Positions 27,535 to 35,311 of a stretch of DNA of 64,000 bases are shown here, piece after piece. The stretch is from NCBI RefSeq assembly GCF_014650755.1, contig NZ_BMVO01000010.1, positions 62,001 to 126,000 of the forward strand. The letters are read 5' to 3'. Made by a program: the position numbers and the translations under genes. The notes under the pieces are model-generated. The model did no database searches and had not been told where the DNA came from. It saw nothing but the letters and a program-made list of their open reading frames with translations. The number at the start of each line of letters is the position of its first letter. Position 1 is the first letter of the stretch. Source of the DNA: Streptomyces chryseus. GTDB taxonomy: Bacteria > Actinomycetota > Actinomycetes > Streptomycetales > Streptomycetaceae.

Positions 27535-28704
27535 ATGCGCTTCCGCCACCCCGACGGTTCCACCGTCCACCTCGCGTACTGCACCAACGTCCACCCCGCC
27601 GAGACCCTCGACGGCGTCCTCGCGCAGCTGCGCGACCACTGCGAGCCCGTCCGCAGACGCCTCGGCCGCGACCGCCTCGGCATCGGTCTGTGGCTCGCGA
27701 GGGACGCCGCGCGCGCCCTGATCACCGACCCGGCGGCCCTGCGCGGCCTGCGCGGCGAACTGGACAGACGCGGACTGGAAGTCGTCACCCTCAACGGCTT
27801 CCCGTACGCCGGGTTCGGCGCCGAAGAGGTCAAGTACCGCGTCTACCGGCCCGACTGGACCGAGGCCCCGCGGCTCGACCACACCACGGACCTCGCCCAC
27901 CTCCTCGCCGCGCTGCTGCCCGAAGACGTCACCGAGGGCACGATCTCCACCCTCCCGCTCGCCTGGCGCGTCCCCTTCGGCGCGGCCGCCGCCCAGGCCG
28001 CCCGCACGGCGCTCACCACCCTGGGGGAGCGCCTCGACGTACTGGAGGAGCTGACGGGCAAGTCCGTCCGCGTCGGTCTGGAACCCGAGCCGGGCTGCAC
28101 CGTCGAGACCACCGCCGACGCCATCGGCCCCCTCACCGACCTGGCCTCCCCGCGCGTCGGCGTCTGCGTCGACACCTGCCACCTCGCCACCTCCTTCGAG
28201 GATCCGGCGACCGCCCTCGACGCGCTCACCGCGGCCGGCGTCACCCTCCCCAAAGCCCAGCTCTCCGCCGCCCTGCACGCCGAGCACCCCCACCTCCCCG
28301 AGGTGCGCGAAGCCCTCGCCGCCTTCGCCGAACCCCGCTTCCTCCACCAGACCCGCACCCGCACCGCGGCCGGCCTGCGCGGCACCGACGACCTCGACGA
28401 GGCCCTCACCGGGGCGGTGCTCCCCGACGGCGCCCCCTGGCGCGCCCACTTCCACGTTCCCCTGCACGCCCCGCCCGCCCCGCCGCTCACCTCCACCCTC
28501 CCGGTGCTCCAGGACGCCCTCGCCCGCCTCGTCGGCGGCCCCGCGCCCCTCACCCGGCACCTGGAGGTCGAGACGTACACCTGGCAGGCCCTCCCGCCCG
28601 AGCTGCGCCCCCGCAACCGCACCCAGCTCGCCGAGGGGATCGCCGCCGAACTCGTCCTCGCCCGCGACCTCCTGGTCGACCTCGGCCTCAAGGAGCTGCC
28701 GTGA
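27535..28704 (+). CDS. eboE: Metabolite traffic protein EboE (TIM-barrel fold)
   Basis: 389-aa protein with the EboE signature start FRHPDGSTVHLAYCTNVHPAETLDGV and conserved blocks TLNGFPYAGFGAEEVKYRVYRPDW, VGLEPEPGCTVET and GVCVDTCHLATSFEDP; H in WRAHFHVPLH and E in RHLEVETYTW are later metal-site candidates. The pattern is that of xylose-isomerase-like enzymes. AAGGAGG lies about 10 nt before ATG 27535, one of the strongest ribosome sites in the operon. The end overlaps EboF as GTGA. EboE is needed for scytonemin-precursor export in Nostoc; the chemistry is unknown. Confidence 0.92.
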   Translation: MRFRHPDGSTVHLAYCTNVHPAETLDGVLAQLRDHCEPVRRRLGRDRLGIGLWLARDAARALITDPAALRGLRGELDRRGLEVVTLNGFPYAGFGAEEVKYRVYRPDWTEAPRLDHTTDLAHLLAALLPEDVTEGTISTLPLAWRVPFGAAAAQAARTALTTLGERLDVLEELTGKSVRVGLEPEPGCTVETTADAIGPLTDLASPRVGVCVDTCHLATSFEDPATALDALTAAGVTLPKAQLSAALHAEHPHLPEVREALAAFAEPRFLHQTRTRTAAGLRGTDDLDEALTGAVLPDGAPWRAHFHVPLHAPPAPPLTSTLPVLQDALARLVGGPAPLTRHLEVETYTWQALPPELRPRNRTQLAEGIAAELVLARDLLVDLGLKELP

Positions 28705-30107
28705 CCGAGACACCCGCCAACGGCGGCCCCACGCCCCTGCTCGTCCTGGACGTCGTCGGCCTCACCCCGCGGCTGCTCGCCCACATGCCGCACCTCGGGC
28801 GGCTCGCCCAATCCGGCTCCCAGGCCCCCCTCGGCACCGTCCTGCCCGCCGTCACCTGCGCCGCCCAGTCGACCTTCCTCACCGGCACCACCCCCGCCGA
28901 GCACGGCATCGTCGGCAACGGCTGGTACTTCCGCGAACTCGGCGAAGTACTCCTGTGGCGCCAGCACAACGGCCTCGTCGCCGGCGACAAGATCTGGGAC
29001 GCCGCCCGCCGCGCCCATCCCGGCTACACCGTCGCCAACATCTGCTGGTGGTACGCGATGGGCGCCGACACCGACTACACCGTCACCCCACGCCCCGTCT
29101 ACTACGCCGACGGCCGCAAGGAACCCGACTGCTACACCCGGCCCCCGTCCCTCCACGACGAACTCACCGACCGGTTCGGCACGTTCCCCCTCTTCCACTT
29201 CTGGGGCCCCGGCGCCGACCTCGTCTCCTCCCAATGGATCATCGACGCCACGCGCCACATCCTGCGCACCCGCCACCCCGACCTGGCCCTGTGCTACCTC
29301 CCGCACCTCGACTACGACCTCCAGCGCTACGGCCCCGACGACCCCCGCGCGCACCGCGCCGCGGCCGACCTCGACGCCGCCCTCGCACCGCTGCTCGACG
29401 ACGCGAGGGCCGAGGGCCGTACGGTCGTGGCGCTCTCCGAGTACGGCATCACCCGCGTCTCGCGACCCGTCGACATCAACCGGGCCCTGCGCCGCGCCGG
29501 CCTCGTCGAGGTCCACACCCAGGACGGCATGGAGTATCTGGACCCCATGACCTCACGGGCGTTCGCCGTGGCCGACCACCAGCTCGCGCACGTCTACGTC
29601 CGACACCCCGAGAACCCCGAGAACATGGCAGCCGCCCGCGCCGCTCTCGCGGACCTCGAAGGCGTCGCCGAACTCCTCGACGACGAGGGCAAGAAGAGCC
29701 ACGGCCTCGACCACCCACGCTCCGGCGAGCTGGTCGCGGTGGCGGAGCCCGACGCCTGGTTCACGTACTACTACTGGCTCGACGACGCGAAGGCCCCGGA
29801 CTTCGCCCAGCTCGTCGAGATCCACCGCAAACCCGGCTACGACCCGGTCGAACTCTTCATGGACCCCCTCGATCCGTACGTACGCGTGAAAGCGGCCACC
29901 GCACTCGCCCGCAAGAAGCTCGGCATGCGCTACCGCATGGCGGTCGTGCCCCTCGACCCCTCACCTGTCCGCGGCAGCCACGGCCGCCTCCCCGAGAGCG
30001 ACGGCGAAGGTCCGCTCATCCTGTGCTCCACCCCCCGCGCCGTCGACGGCCGCGTAGCGGCCACCGATGTGAAAGCCCTGCTCCTCCAGCTTGCCGGACT
30101 GCACTGA
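28701..30107 (+). CDS. eboF: Nucleotide pyrophosphatase/phosphodiesterase-family protein EboF
   Basis: 468-aa member of the alkaline-phosphatase superfamily. It starts with LLVLDVVGLTPRLL (first metal Asp), then has the nucleophile region VTCAAQSTFLTGTTPAEHG, CYLPHLDYDLQRYGPDD (Asp/His ligands) and VVALSEYGI in the second metal half. No signal peptide is seen, so it appears cytoplasmic. By family it would hydrolyse a phosphodiester or pyrophosphate; in the pathway it could release a phosphate or nucleotide from a cyclitol or prenyl intermediate. It is translationally coupled to EboE (GTGA) and followed after 29 bp by an exported isomerase. Confidence 0.92.
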   Translation: MTETPANGGPTPLLVLDVVGLTPRLLAHMPHLGRLAQSGSQAPLGTVLPAVTCAAQSTFLTGTTPAEHGIVGNGWYFRELGEVLLWRQHNGLVAGDKIWDAARRAHPGYTVANICWWYAMGADTDYTVTPRPVYYADGRKEPDCYTRPPSLHDELTDRFGTFPLFHFWGPGADLVSSQWIIDATRHILRTRHPDLALCYLPHLDYDLQRYGPDDPRAHRAAADLDAALAPLLDDARAEGRTVVALSEYGITRVSRPVDINRALRRAGLVEVHTQDGMEYLDPMTSRAFAVADHQLAHVYVRHPENPENMAAARAALADLEGVAELLDDEGKKSHGLDHPRSGELVAVAEPDAWFTYYYWLDDAKAPDFAQLVEIHRKPGYDPVELFMDPLDPYVRVKAATALARKKLGMRYRMAVVPLDPSPVRGSHGRLPESDGEGPLILCSTPRAVDGRVAATDVKALLLQLAGLH

Positions 30108-30136
30108 CAAGAGCCCTGACGAAGGAGTTTCCACCC

Positions 30137-31177
30137 GTGCGACCCATGAGCCGCAAGACCACCACCGCCGACCCCGAACTCACCCACAAGCTCTCCCGGC
30201 GAGGCATGCTCGGCGTGGCCGCCGGGGCCACCGCCGCGGCCCTCCTCGGTGCCACGGCGCCCACCGCCACGGCGCGGAGCAACGGCCGGGGACGGCCCGT
30301 CCTGCCCCCCGGCCGCCTCGGCATCCAGCTCTACTCCCTGCGCGACAAGGTCTCCACCCTCGGCTTCGCGAAGGTCTTCGCCGAGCTGGAGCGCTTCGGT
30401 TACGACGAGGTCGAGTACGCCGGCTACACCCAGGGCTCCGCCGGCGCCATCACCCTGGCCCAGCTCCGCAAGCTCACCCGCGACCACGGCCTGCGCGGCA
30501 TAGGCAGCCACGTCGGGTACTACTCCGACGGCAACCCCGGCGCGTACACCTTCGCCCAGAACCTCACCAAGGTCCTCGACGACGCCCAGGCCCTCGGCCT
30601 CCAGCACATCGGCACCGCGTCCGGACCCTGGCGCTACGGCGCGACCGTCGACGGCTGGAAGCGGGCCGCCGAGGACTTCAACACCTACGGTGCGGCGGCC
30701 AGGGCGCGCGGCATGAAGTTCTACCAGCACAACCACGCCGAGGAGTTCTCCTTCGCGACCGACCGGCCCGACGTCCGTCTCTACGACGTACTCCTCGCCG
30801 AGACGGACCCCGACCTGGTCTACCTGGAGATGGACATCTACTGGGCCTACGCCGCCCAGTTCCGCTTCGGCAAGCGCGCCGACGGCACCCCGGCGCCCTT
30901 CGACCCCCTCGACTACGTACTGAAGCAGCCCGACCGCTACCCGCTGTTCCACGTCAAGGACGGCGAACACGACGCATCCGCCCGCGACGGCTACCGGATG
31001 GTGGACGTCGGGGACGGAGACATCGACTACCAGCGGTTCATCTCGGCGGTGTCGAAGACCCGGGGCGGGCGCCGGGACCACCACTGGCAGGCGGAACACG
31101 ACAACCCCGTCGAGTCGTTCGCCTTCGCCCGCAAGTCCAGCGCGCACCTGCACTCCCTGCGCGAGAAGGACTGCTGA
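30137..31177 (+). CDS. Exported sugar phosphate isomerase/epimerase-like protein (Tat substrate)
   Basis: 346-aa TIM-barrel protein with a twin-arginine signal peptide (LSRRGMLGVAAGATAAALLG, cleavage near ATA-RS). The mature domain begins LGIQLYSLRDKVSTLGFAKV, the usual start of secreted isomerase/epimerase proteins, and keeps metal-site candidates in FYQHNHAEEF, LEMDIYWAY and LFHVKDGEHD. GTG 30137 is chosen because GAAGGAG lies 9 nt upstream; an ATG 9 nt later is possible. Last gene of the ebo operon. Its export fits the idea that the ebo product or its precursor is used outside the membrane. Confidence 0.92.
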   Translation: MRPMSRKTTTADPELTHKLSRRGMLGVAAGATAAALLGATAPTATARSNGRGRPVLPPGRLGIQLYSLRDKVSTLGFAKVFAELERFGYDEVEYAGYTQGSAGAITLAQLRKLTRDHGLRGIGSHVGYYSDGNPGAYTFAQNLTKVLDDAQALGLQHIGTASGPWRYGATVDGWKRAAEDFNTYGAAARARGMKFYQHNHAEEFSFATDRPDVRLYDVLLAETDPDLVYLEMDIYWAYAAQFRFGKRADGTPAPFDPLDYVLKQPDRYPLFHVKDGEHDASARDGYRMVDVGDGDIDYQRFISAVSKTRGGRRDHHWQAEHDNPVESFAFARKSSAHLHSLREKDC

Positions 31178-31524
31178 GAGCGGCGGCGGTCAGACCGCGT
31201 CGCGGCTGAGTGGCGGGGCGCGTTCGTCGGCGGCGACCTCCTCGTCCGGTCCGTCACCGAGGGCCCGGACGAGGAGCGCACGATGCCGCGCCAGCGGCTC
31301 CCGCGGGCCACCGGCGCCGGGCGCGGCAAGGGCGCGGAGAACGGGTGCGAACGCTGCGCGTAAGCGCATGGCAACAGCCCGTGATATCGGCTGCGCGGCA
31401 CCCCCAAGATCACGCCGCCCGGACTCGCCGCAAGCCACTGACCACGGGATACGCAGGTGAAAGCCACACCGAACCCCTGGTATTGTTTTCCATGTCGCCA
31501 CGGGAAACCGGGGCCGACCACCTG
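31178..31524. promoter_or_regulatory. Gene-poor 347-bp stretch containing the tRNA-Leu promoter
   Basis: No convincing gene. A minus-strand frame (31190-31501) has no ribosome site and no recognisable domain. The AT-rich TATTGT at 31481-31486, about 39 nt before the tRNA, is a candidate -10 box; a -35 box is not clear. Confidence 0.4.
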
Positions 31525-31612
31525 GTCCGGGTGGCGGAATGGCAGACGCGCTAGCTTGAGGTGCTAGTGCCCTTTATCGGGCGTGGGGGTTCAAGTCCCC
31601 CCTCGGACACCA
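31525..31612 (+). tRNA. tRNA-Leu (anticodon GAG)
   Basis: Class II tRNA of 88 nt. The acceptor stem GTCCGGG pairs with CTCGGAC (one G-T). The anticodon stem CTAGC/GCTAG encloses loop TTGAGGT with anticodon GAG at 31558-31560, reading CUC and CUU. A long variable arm (TGCCC...GGGCG) and T arm GGGGGTTCAAGTCCCCC follow. The 3' CCA is encoded. A U-tract terminator begins 8 nt downstream. Confidence 0.97.
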
Positions 31613-31620
31613 GCAGGAAG

Positions 31621-31648
31621 AGACCCCAGTCGATCTGGGGTCTTTTTC
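31621..31648 (+). terminator. Rho-independent terminator of tRNA-Leu
   Basis: AGACCCCAG at 31621-31629 pairs with CTGGGGTCT at 31635-31643 around TCGAT, and Ts run to 31647. A textbook intrinsic terminator, rarer in Streptomyces than hairpins without U tracts. Confidence 0.92.
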
Positions 31649-31728
31649 GCGTTCCAGCGTGTCAACGATGAGTTCTCGGCCGACGGGCGGTCTGCATGGG
31701 TACACCCACTCACGTGCTGGAGGTACCG

Positions 31729-32208
31729 ATGGGCGCCAAGGGATTCACCACCTGTCTGTGGTTCGACGGGCAGGCCGAAGAGGCCGCGAACCACTACGTG
31801 TCGATCTTCAAGGACTCCAGGATCGGCAGGATCACCCGCTACAACGAGGCGTCGCCCGGGACGGCCGGTGAGATCATGGCCGTCGAGTTCGAAGCCAACG
31901 GGCAGCGGTTCGTGGCGCTGAACGGCGGTCCGCAGTTCACCTTCAACGAGGCCGTCTCGTTCCAGATCCTCTGCGCCGACCAGCCCGAGCTGGACTATTA
32001 CTGGAACAGCCTCGTCGAAGGGGGCTCGGGCACCGCCTGCGGCTGGCTCAAGGACAAGTACGGGGTGTCCTGGCAGGTCGTTCCTGACGGCCTCGTCGAC
32101 ATGATCGGCGACGCCGACCCGGAGAAGGCGAAGCGGACCACCGAGGCGATGCTCTCCATGGTCAAGTTCGACATCGCCGCACTGCGGAGGGCTTACGCGG
32201 GGGAGTAG
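31729..32208 (+). CDS. VOC-family (PhnB/3-dmu-9_3-mt-like) protein
   Basis: 159-aa cytosolic protein of the vicinal oxygen chelate superfamily, single-domain PhnB type: GFTTCLWFDGQAEEAANHYVSI at the start, RFVALNGGPQFTFNEAVSFQI in the middle and KYGVSWQVVPDGL near the end. Proteins of this type have been assigned demethylubiquinone-methyltransferase-like or glyoxalase-like folds, but their reactions are mostly unknown. ATG 31729 is supported by GGAGG 5 nt upstream; an ATG at 31696 has no such site. It lies just after the tRNA-Leu terminator, apparently as a single gene. Confidence 0.88.
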   Translation: MGAKGFTTCLWFDGQAEEAANHYVSIFKDSRIGRITRYNEASPGTAGEIMAVEFEANGQRFVALNGGPQFTFNEAVSFQILCADQPELDYYWNSLVEGGSGTACGWLKDKYGVSWQVVPDGLVDMIGDADPEKAKRTTEAMLSMVKFDIAALRRAYAGE

Positions 32209-32253
32209 TCCCTGCTGTGGGGTTCGGGGTGCTCTGCCGGGTGCCGGTGGAGA

Positions 32254-33687
32254 TCATTCCGGGGTCGTGAGGGACCGCATCCACGTCTCGATCCCGGTGG
32301 AGGTGCGGGGCAGGCCCGCCGACAGGTTCTCGTTCCCGTCGGCGGTGACCAGGATGTCGTCCTCGATGCGTACGCCGACGCCCCGGTACTCCGCCGGCAC
32401 GGTCAGGTCGTCCGGCTGGAAGTACAGGCCCGGCTCGACGGTCAGCACCATGCCCGGCCGCAGCGTTCCGTCGACGTACGCCTGCCTGCGCGCGGTCGCG
32501 CAGTCGTGCACGTCCAGGCCCAGCATGTGGCCCGTGCCGGCCATCGTGAAGCGGCGTTGCAGGCCGAGGCGGTGGACGCGCTCGGCAGGGCCCTCCAGCA
32601 GGCCCCACTCGACCAGCTTCTCCGCCAGGCGCCGCTGCGCCGCCTCGTGGAAGTCCCGGTAGCGCGCGCCCGGCCGCACGGCGTCGATGCCGGCCTGCTG
32701 GGCCTCGTACACCGCGTCGTAGATCCTGCGCTGGAGGGGCGTGAAGGTGCCGTCGACGGGGAGGGTGCGGGTGACGTCGGCGGTGTAGAGGGTACGGGCC
32801 TCCACACCCGCGTCGAGGAGGAGCAGGTCGCCGGGGCGCACCTCGCCGTCGTTGCGCACCCAGTGCATGATCGTGGCGTGCTCGCCCGCCGCGCAGATCG
32901 AGCCGTAGCCGACGTCATTGCCCTCCAGGCGGGCACGGCGGAAGAACGTGCCCTCGATCCACCGCTCGGAGGTGGCGACGGCGGTCGCCAGCTCCCGTAC
33001 GACGTCGGTGAAGCCGCGCACGGTCGCGTCGCAGGCCTTGCGCAGTTCGCCGATCTCCCACTCGTCCTTGACGAGGCGCATCTCGGACAGGGCCGTCTTC
33101 AGCTCGCTGTCCCGCGCGTCGTCCGTCTCCAGGGCCGCCTCCAGGCCCGCGTCGTAACCCCGCACCATCCGCGTGGGCGTCGTCGGCGCCGCGGCCACGG
33201 CGGCGCGCAGCTCCGCGGCGGCCAGGCGTACGTCACGGCAGGGCAGGCCCAGCAGCGTCGCCGCCTCGGCCAGGCTGTTCCTGCGGCCGACCCACAGCTC
33301 GCCCTTGGCCGCGTCCTGCCAGAACTCGCCGGTGTCCCGGTCGGACCGGGGGAGGAGGTAGGCGGTCGCCGCGTGGCCGCCGTCCGCGCGCGGTTCCAGG
33401 ACCAGCACCGCGTCCTCGCTCTGGTCGCCGGTGAGGTGGACGTACTCGCTGGAGGGGCGGAAGGGGTAGTGGCTGTCATTGGCGCGCACCTTGAGCTTCC
33501 CGGCGGGGACCACCAGGCGCTCGCCGGGGAAGCGGGCGCAGAGCGCGGCGCGGCGCTTGGCCGCGTACGGGCTCTGCTCGGCCGGTTCGAGGTCGCGCCG
33601 CTCGGTGTCCGCCCACCCGCGCCTCATGAGCTCCGCCAGCTCGGCGGAGACAGTCGGGCTGAGGCTGTTCTTCCGGTCCCTGTACAT
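32254..33687 (-). CDS. pepP: Xaa-Pro aminopeptidase (M24B)
   Basis: 477-aa dinuclear-metal peptidase that removes the N-terminal residue before proline. An AMP_N domain occupies about 1-220 (ALCARFPGERLVVPAG). The pita-bread catalytic domain keeps the five metal ligands: D in LLLLDAGVE, D in TADVTRTL, H in TGHMLGLDVHD, E in TVEPGLYF and E in GVRIEDDI. ATG 33687 follows GAGAGGGGCCCACCC. It is divergent from the flavin dehydrogenase subunits. A peptidase releasing residues before proline next to a proline/hydroxyproline-type catabolic set may be meaningful, since collagen-like peptides are rich in both. Confidence 0.93.
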   Translation of the reverse strand: MYRDRKNSLSPTVSAELAELMRRGWADTERRDLEPAEQSPYAAKRRAALCARFPGERLVVPAGKLKVRANDSHYPFRPSSEYVHLTGDQSEDAVLVLEPRADGGHAATAYLLPRSDRDTGEFWQDAAKGELWVGRRNSLAEAATLLGLPCRDVRLAAAELRAAVAAAPTTPTRMVRGYDAGLEAALETDDARDSELKTALSEMRLVKDEWEIGELRKACDATVRGFTDVVRELATAVATSERWIEGTFFRRARLEGNDVGYGSICAAGEHATIMHWVRNDGEVRPGDLLLLDAGVEARTLYTADVTRTLPVDGTFTPLQRRIYDAVYEAQQAGIDAVRPGARYRDFHEAAQRRLAEKLVEWGLLEGPAERVHRLGLQRRFTMAGTGHMLGLDVHDCATARRQAYVDGTLRPGMVLTVEPGLYFQPDDLTVPAEYRGVGVRIEDDILVTADGNENLSAGLPRTSTGIETWMRSLTTPE

Positions 33688-33779
33688 GGGTGGGCCCCTC
33701 TCGTCCTGCGGCTCGCTGCCGGCGAGGAACCAGCGTAGAGACCCTTGGCGCGAAAGGGAACATGTGACATTGTACTGCC

Positions 33780-34961
33780 GTGAGCAACCAACTGACCTGC
33801 GACGTTGTGGTAGTTGGGGCCGGAATGGTGGGCGCGGCCTGCGCCTTCTACGCGGCCCGGGCGGGCTTGCGCACCGTACTCGTCGACCGGGGGCCGGTCG
33901 CCGGCGGCACCACCGGGGCGGGCGAGGGCAACCTGCTGGTGTCCGACAAGGAGCCGGGACCGGAGCTGGAACTGGCACTGTTGTCGCTGGAGTTGTGGCG
34001 ACGGCTCGTGGCGGAGGACCCGGGTCTGCGGACGGCCGTCGAGTACGAGGCCAAAGGCGGGCTCGTGGTGGGTTCGGAGTACGCCGGGCTCGCCGCGCTC
34101 GAAGAGTTCGCCGCGCGCCAGCGTGCGGGCGGGGTGGCGGCGGTGGGGGTTGACGCGAGTGAACTCCGCTCCCTTGAGCCGAACTTGGACGGCGGACTGG
34201 CGGGAGGCGTGCTCTACCCCCAGGACTGCCAGGTGATGCCCGCCCTCGCCGCCGCGCATCTCGTACGGGAGGCGCGACGGGCGGGCGCTGTGTTGCGTAC
34301 CGGGGAAGTCGTGACCGCGGTGCGACGGGCGGCGGGCGACGGCGGGCGCGTGCTCGGCGTGCGCACCAGCCGGGGCGACATCCACGCGCCGGCCGTCGTC
34401 AACGCGGCCGGGACGTGGGGCGGTGAGATCGCCGCCCTGGCCGGCGCGCACCTTCCGGTGCTCCCGCGGCGCGGCTTCGTGCTCGTGACCGAGCCGCTGC
34501 CGCCTCGGACCGTCCGGCACAAGGTGTACTCCGCGGACTACGTCGCCGACGTCGCCAGTGACTCCGCCGCGCTCCAGACCTCGGCGGTGGTCGAGGGGAC
34601 GGCCGCCGGTCCCGTACTGATCGGCGCGAGCCGGGAGCGGGTCGGCTTCGACCGCACGTTCTCGCTGCCGGCCGTACGGCGGCTCGCGGCGCAGGCGGTC
34701 GGGCTCTTCCCGGTGCTGGGGAGGGTCGGCGTGGTGCGCGGGTACCTCGGGTTCCGGCCGTACCTGCCCGACCACCTGCCGGCGATCGGCCCCGACGCGC
34801 GCGTGCCGGGCCTGCACCACGCGTGCGGACACGAGGGGGCGGGGATCGGACTCGCCACGGGTACGGGGCACTTGGTCGCCCAGGGGCTCATCGGCGAGGT
34901 GCCGGAGCTGGACCTCGCGGCCTTCCGGCCCGACCGGTTCGGTGCGGAGGAGAGTGGATGA
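33780..34961 (+). CDS. FAD-dependent oxidoreductase, DadA/HcnC-like subunit of an amino-acid dehydrogenase
   Basis: 393-aa flavoprotein with an N-terminal FAD motif VVVGAGMVGAACAFYAARAG, the GGTTGAGEGNLL glycine loop and the C-terminal GFRPYLPDHLPAIGP...HACGHEGAGIGLATGTG segment typical of DAO-family enzymes. It should be the catalytic beta subunit of a three-part membrane-linked dehydrogenase (HcnC/OoxB or D-hydroxyproline dehydrogenase type) with the next two genes. The GTG start lacks a clear ribosome site; TGTACT ends 3 nt before it, so translation may be leaderless or nearly so. The stop overlaps the next start as ATGA. Confidence 0.9.
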   Translation: MSNQLTCDVVVVGAGMVGAACAFYAARAGLRTVLVDRGPVAGGTTGAGEGNLLVSDKEPGPELELALLSLELWRRLVAEDPGLRTAVEYEAKGGLVVGSEYAGLAALEEFAARQRAGGVAAVGVDASELRSLEPNLDGGLAGGVLYPQDCQVMPALAAAHLVREARRAGAVLRTGEVVTAVRRAAGDGGRVLGVRTSRGDIHAPAVVNAAGTWGGEIAALAGAHLPVLPRRGFVLVTEPLPPRTVRHKVYSADYVADVASDSAALQTSAVVEGTAAGPVLIGASRERVGFDRTFSLPAVRRLAAQAVGLFPVLGRVGVVRGYLGFRPYLPDHLPAIGPDARVPGLHHACGHEGAGIGLATGTGHLVAQGLIGEVPELDLAAFRPDRFGAEESG

Positions 34962-35311
34962 GGTTGCGTCGTACTACGCCGCAGGGGCTCGTGCGGGCGC
35001 GGCCCGGGCCCGGCTTCGAGGTCACGCTGGACGGGCGGCCCGTTCCGGCGCTGCCCGGCCGGACCGTCGCCGCCGTGCTGTGGGAGGCGGGCGTCGTCGC
35101 CTGGCGCACCACGCGGGACGGGGGGCGGCCGCGCGGGGTGTTCTGCGGCATCGGGGTGTGCTTCGACTGTCTGGTGACGGTCAACGACCGGCCGAATCAG
35201 CGGGCTTGTCTGGTGACGGTTTCAGCCGGGGACGCGATTCGGACGCAGGAGGGGGTGGGGGATGCGGGTGGCTCGGGTGCGGATGCGGATGCGGAAGCCG
35301 GTGGGGAGTGA
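34958..35311 (+). CDS. (2Fe-2S)-binding small subunit of the dehydrogenase (HcnA-like)
   Basis: 117-aa Fer2_4 protein. The plant-type cluster motif is CGIGVCFDC (residues about 69-77) with the fourth cysteine in QRACLV. The C-terminus is a short Gly/Ala/Asp-rich tail. It transfers electrons within the three-subunit dehydrogenase encoded with its neighbours. The start overlaps the previous stop (ATGA), and the next gene begins about 50 bp before this one ends. Confidence 0.92.
   Translation: MRLRRTTPQGLVRARPGPGFEVTLDGRPVPALPGRTVAAVLWEAGVVAWRTTRDGGRPRGVFCGIGVCFDCLVTVNDRPNQRACLVTVSAGDAIRTQEGVGDAGGSGADADAEAGGE

Noticed and set aside
31190..31501. Small minus-strand frame between the ebo operon and tRNA-Leu, with a TTA codon in a possible shorter form
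   Set aside because: No ribosome site, no recognisable motif and Arg/Ala-rich content; possible but not supportable.
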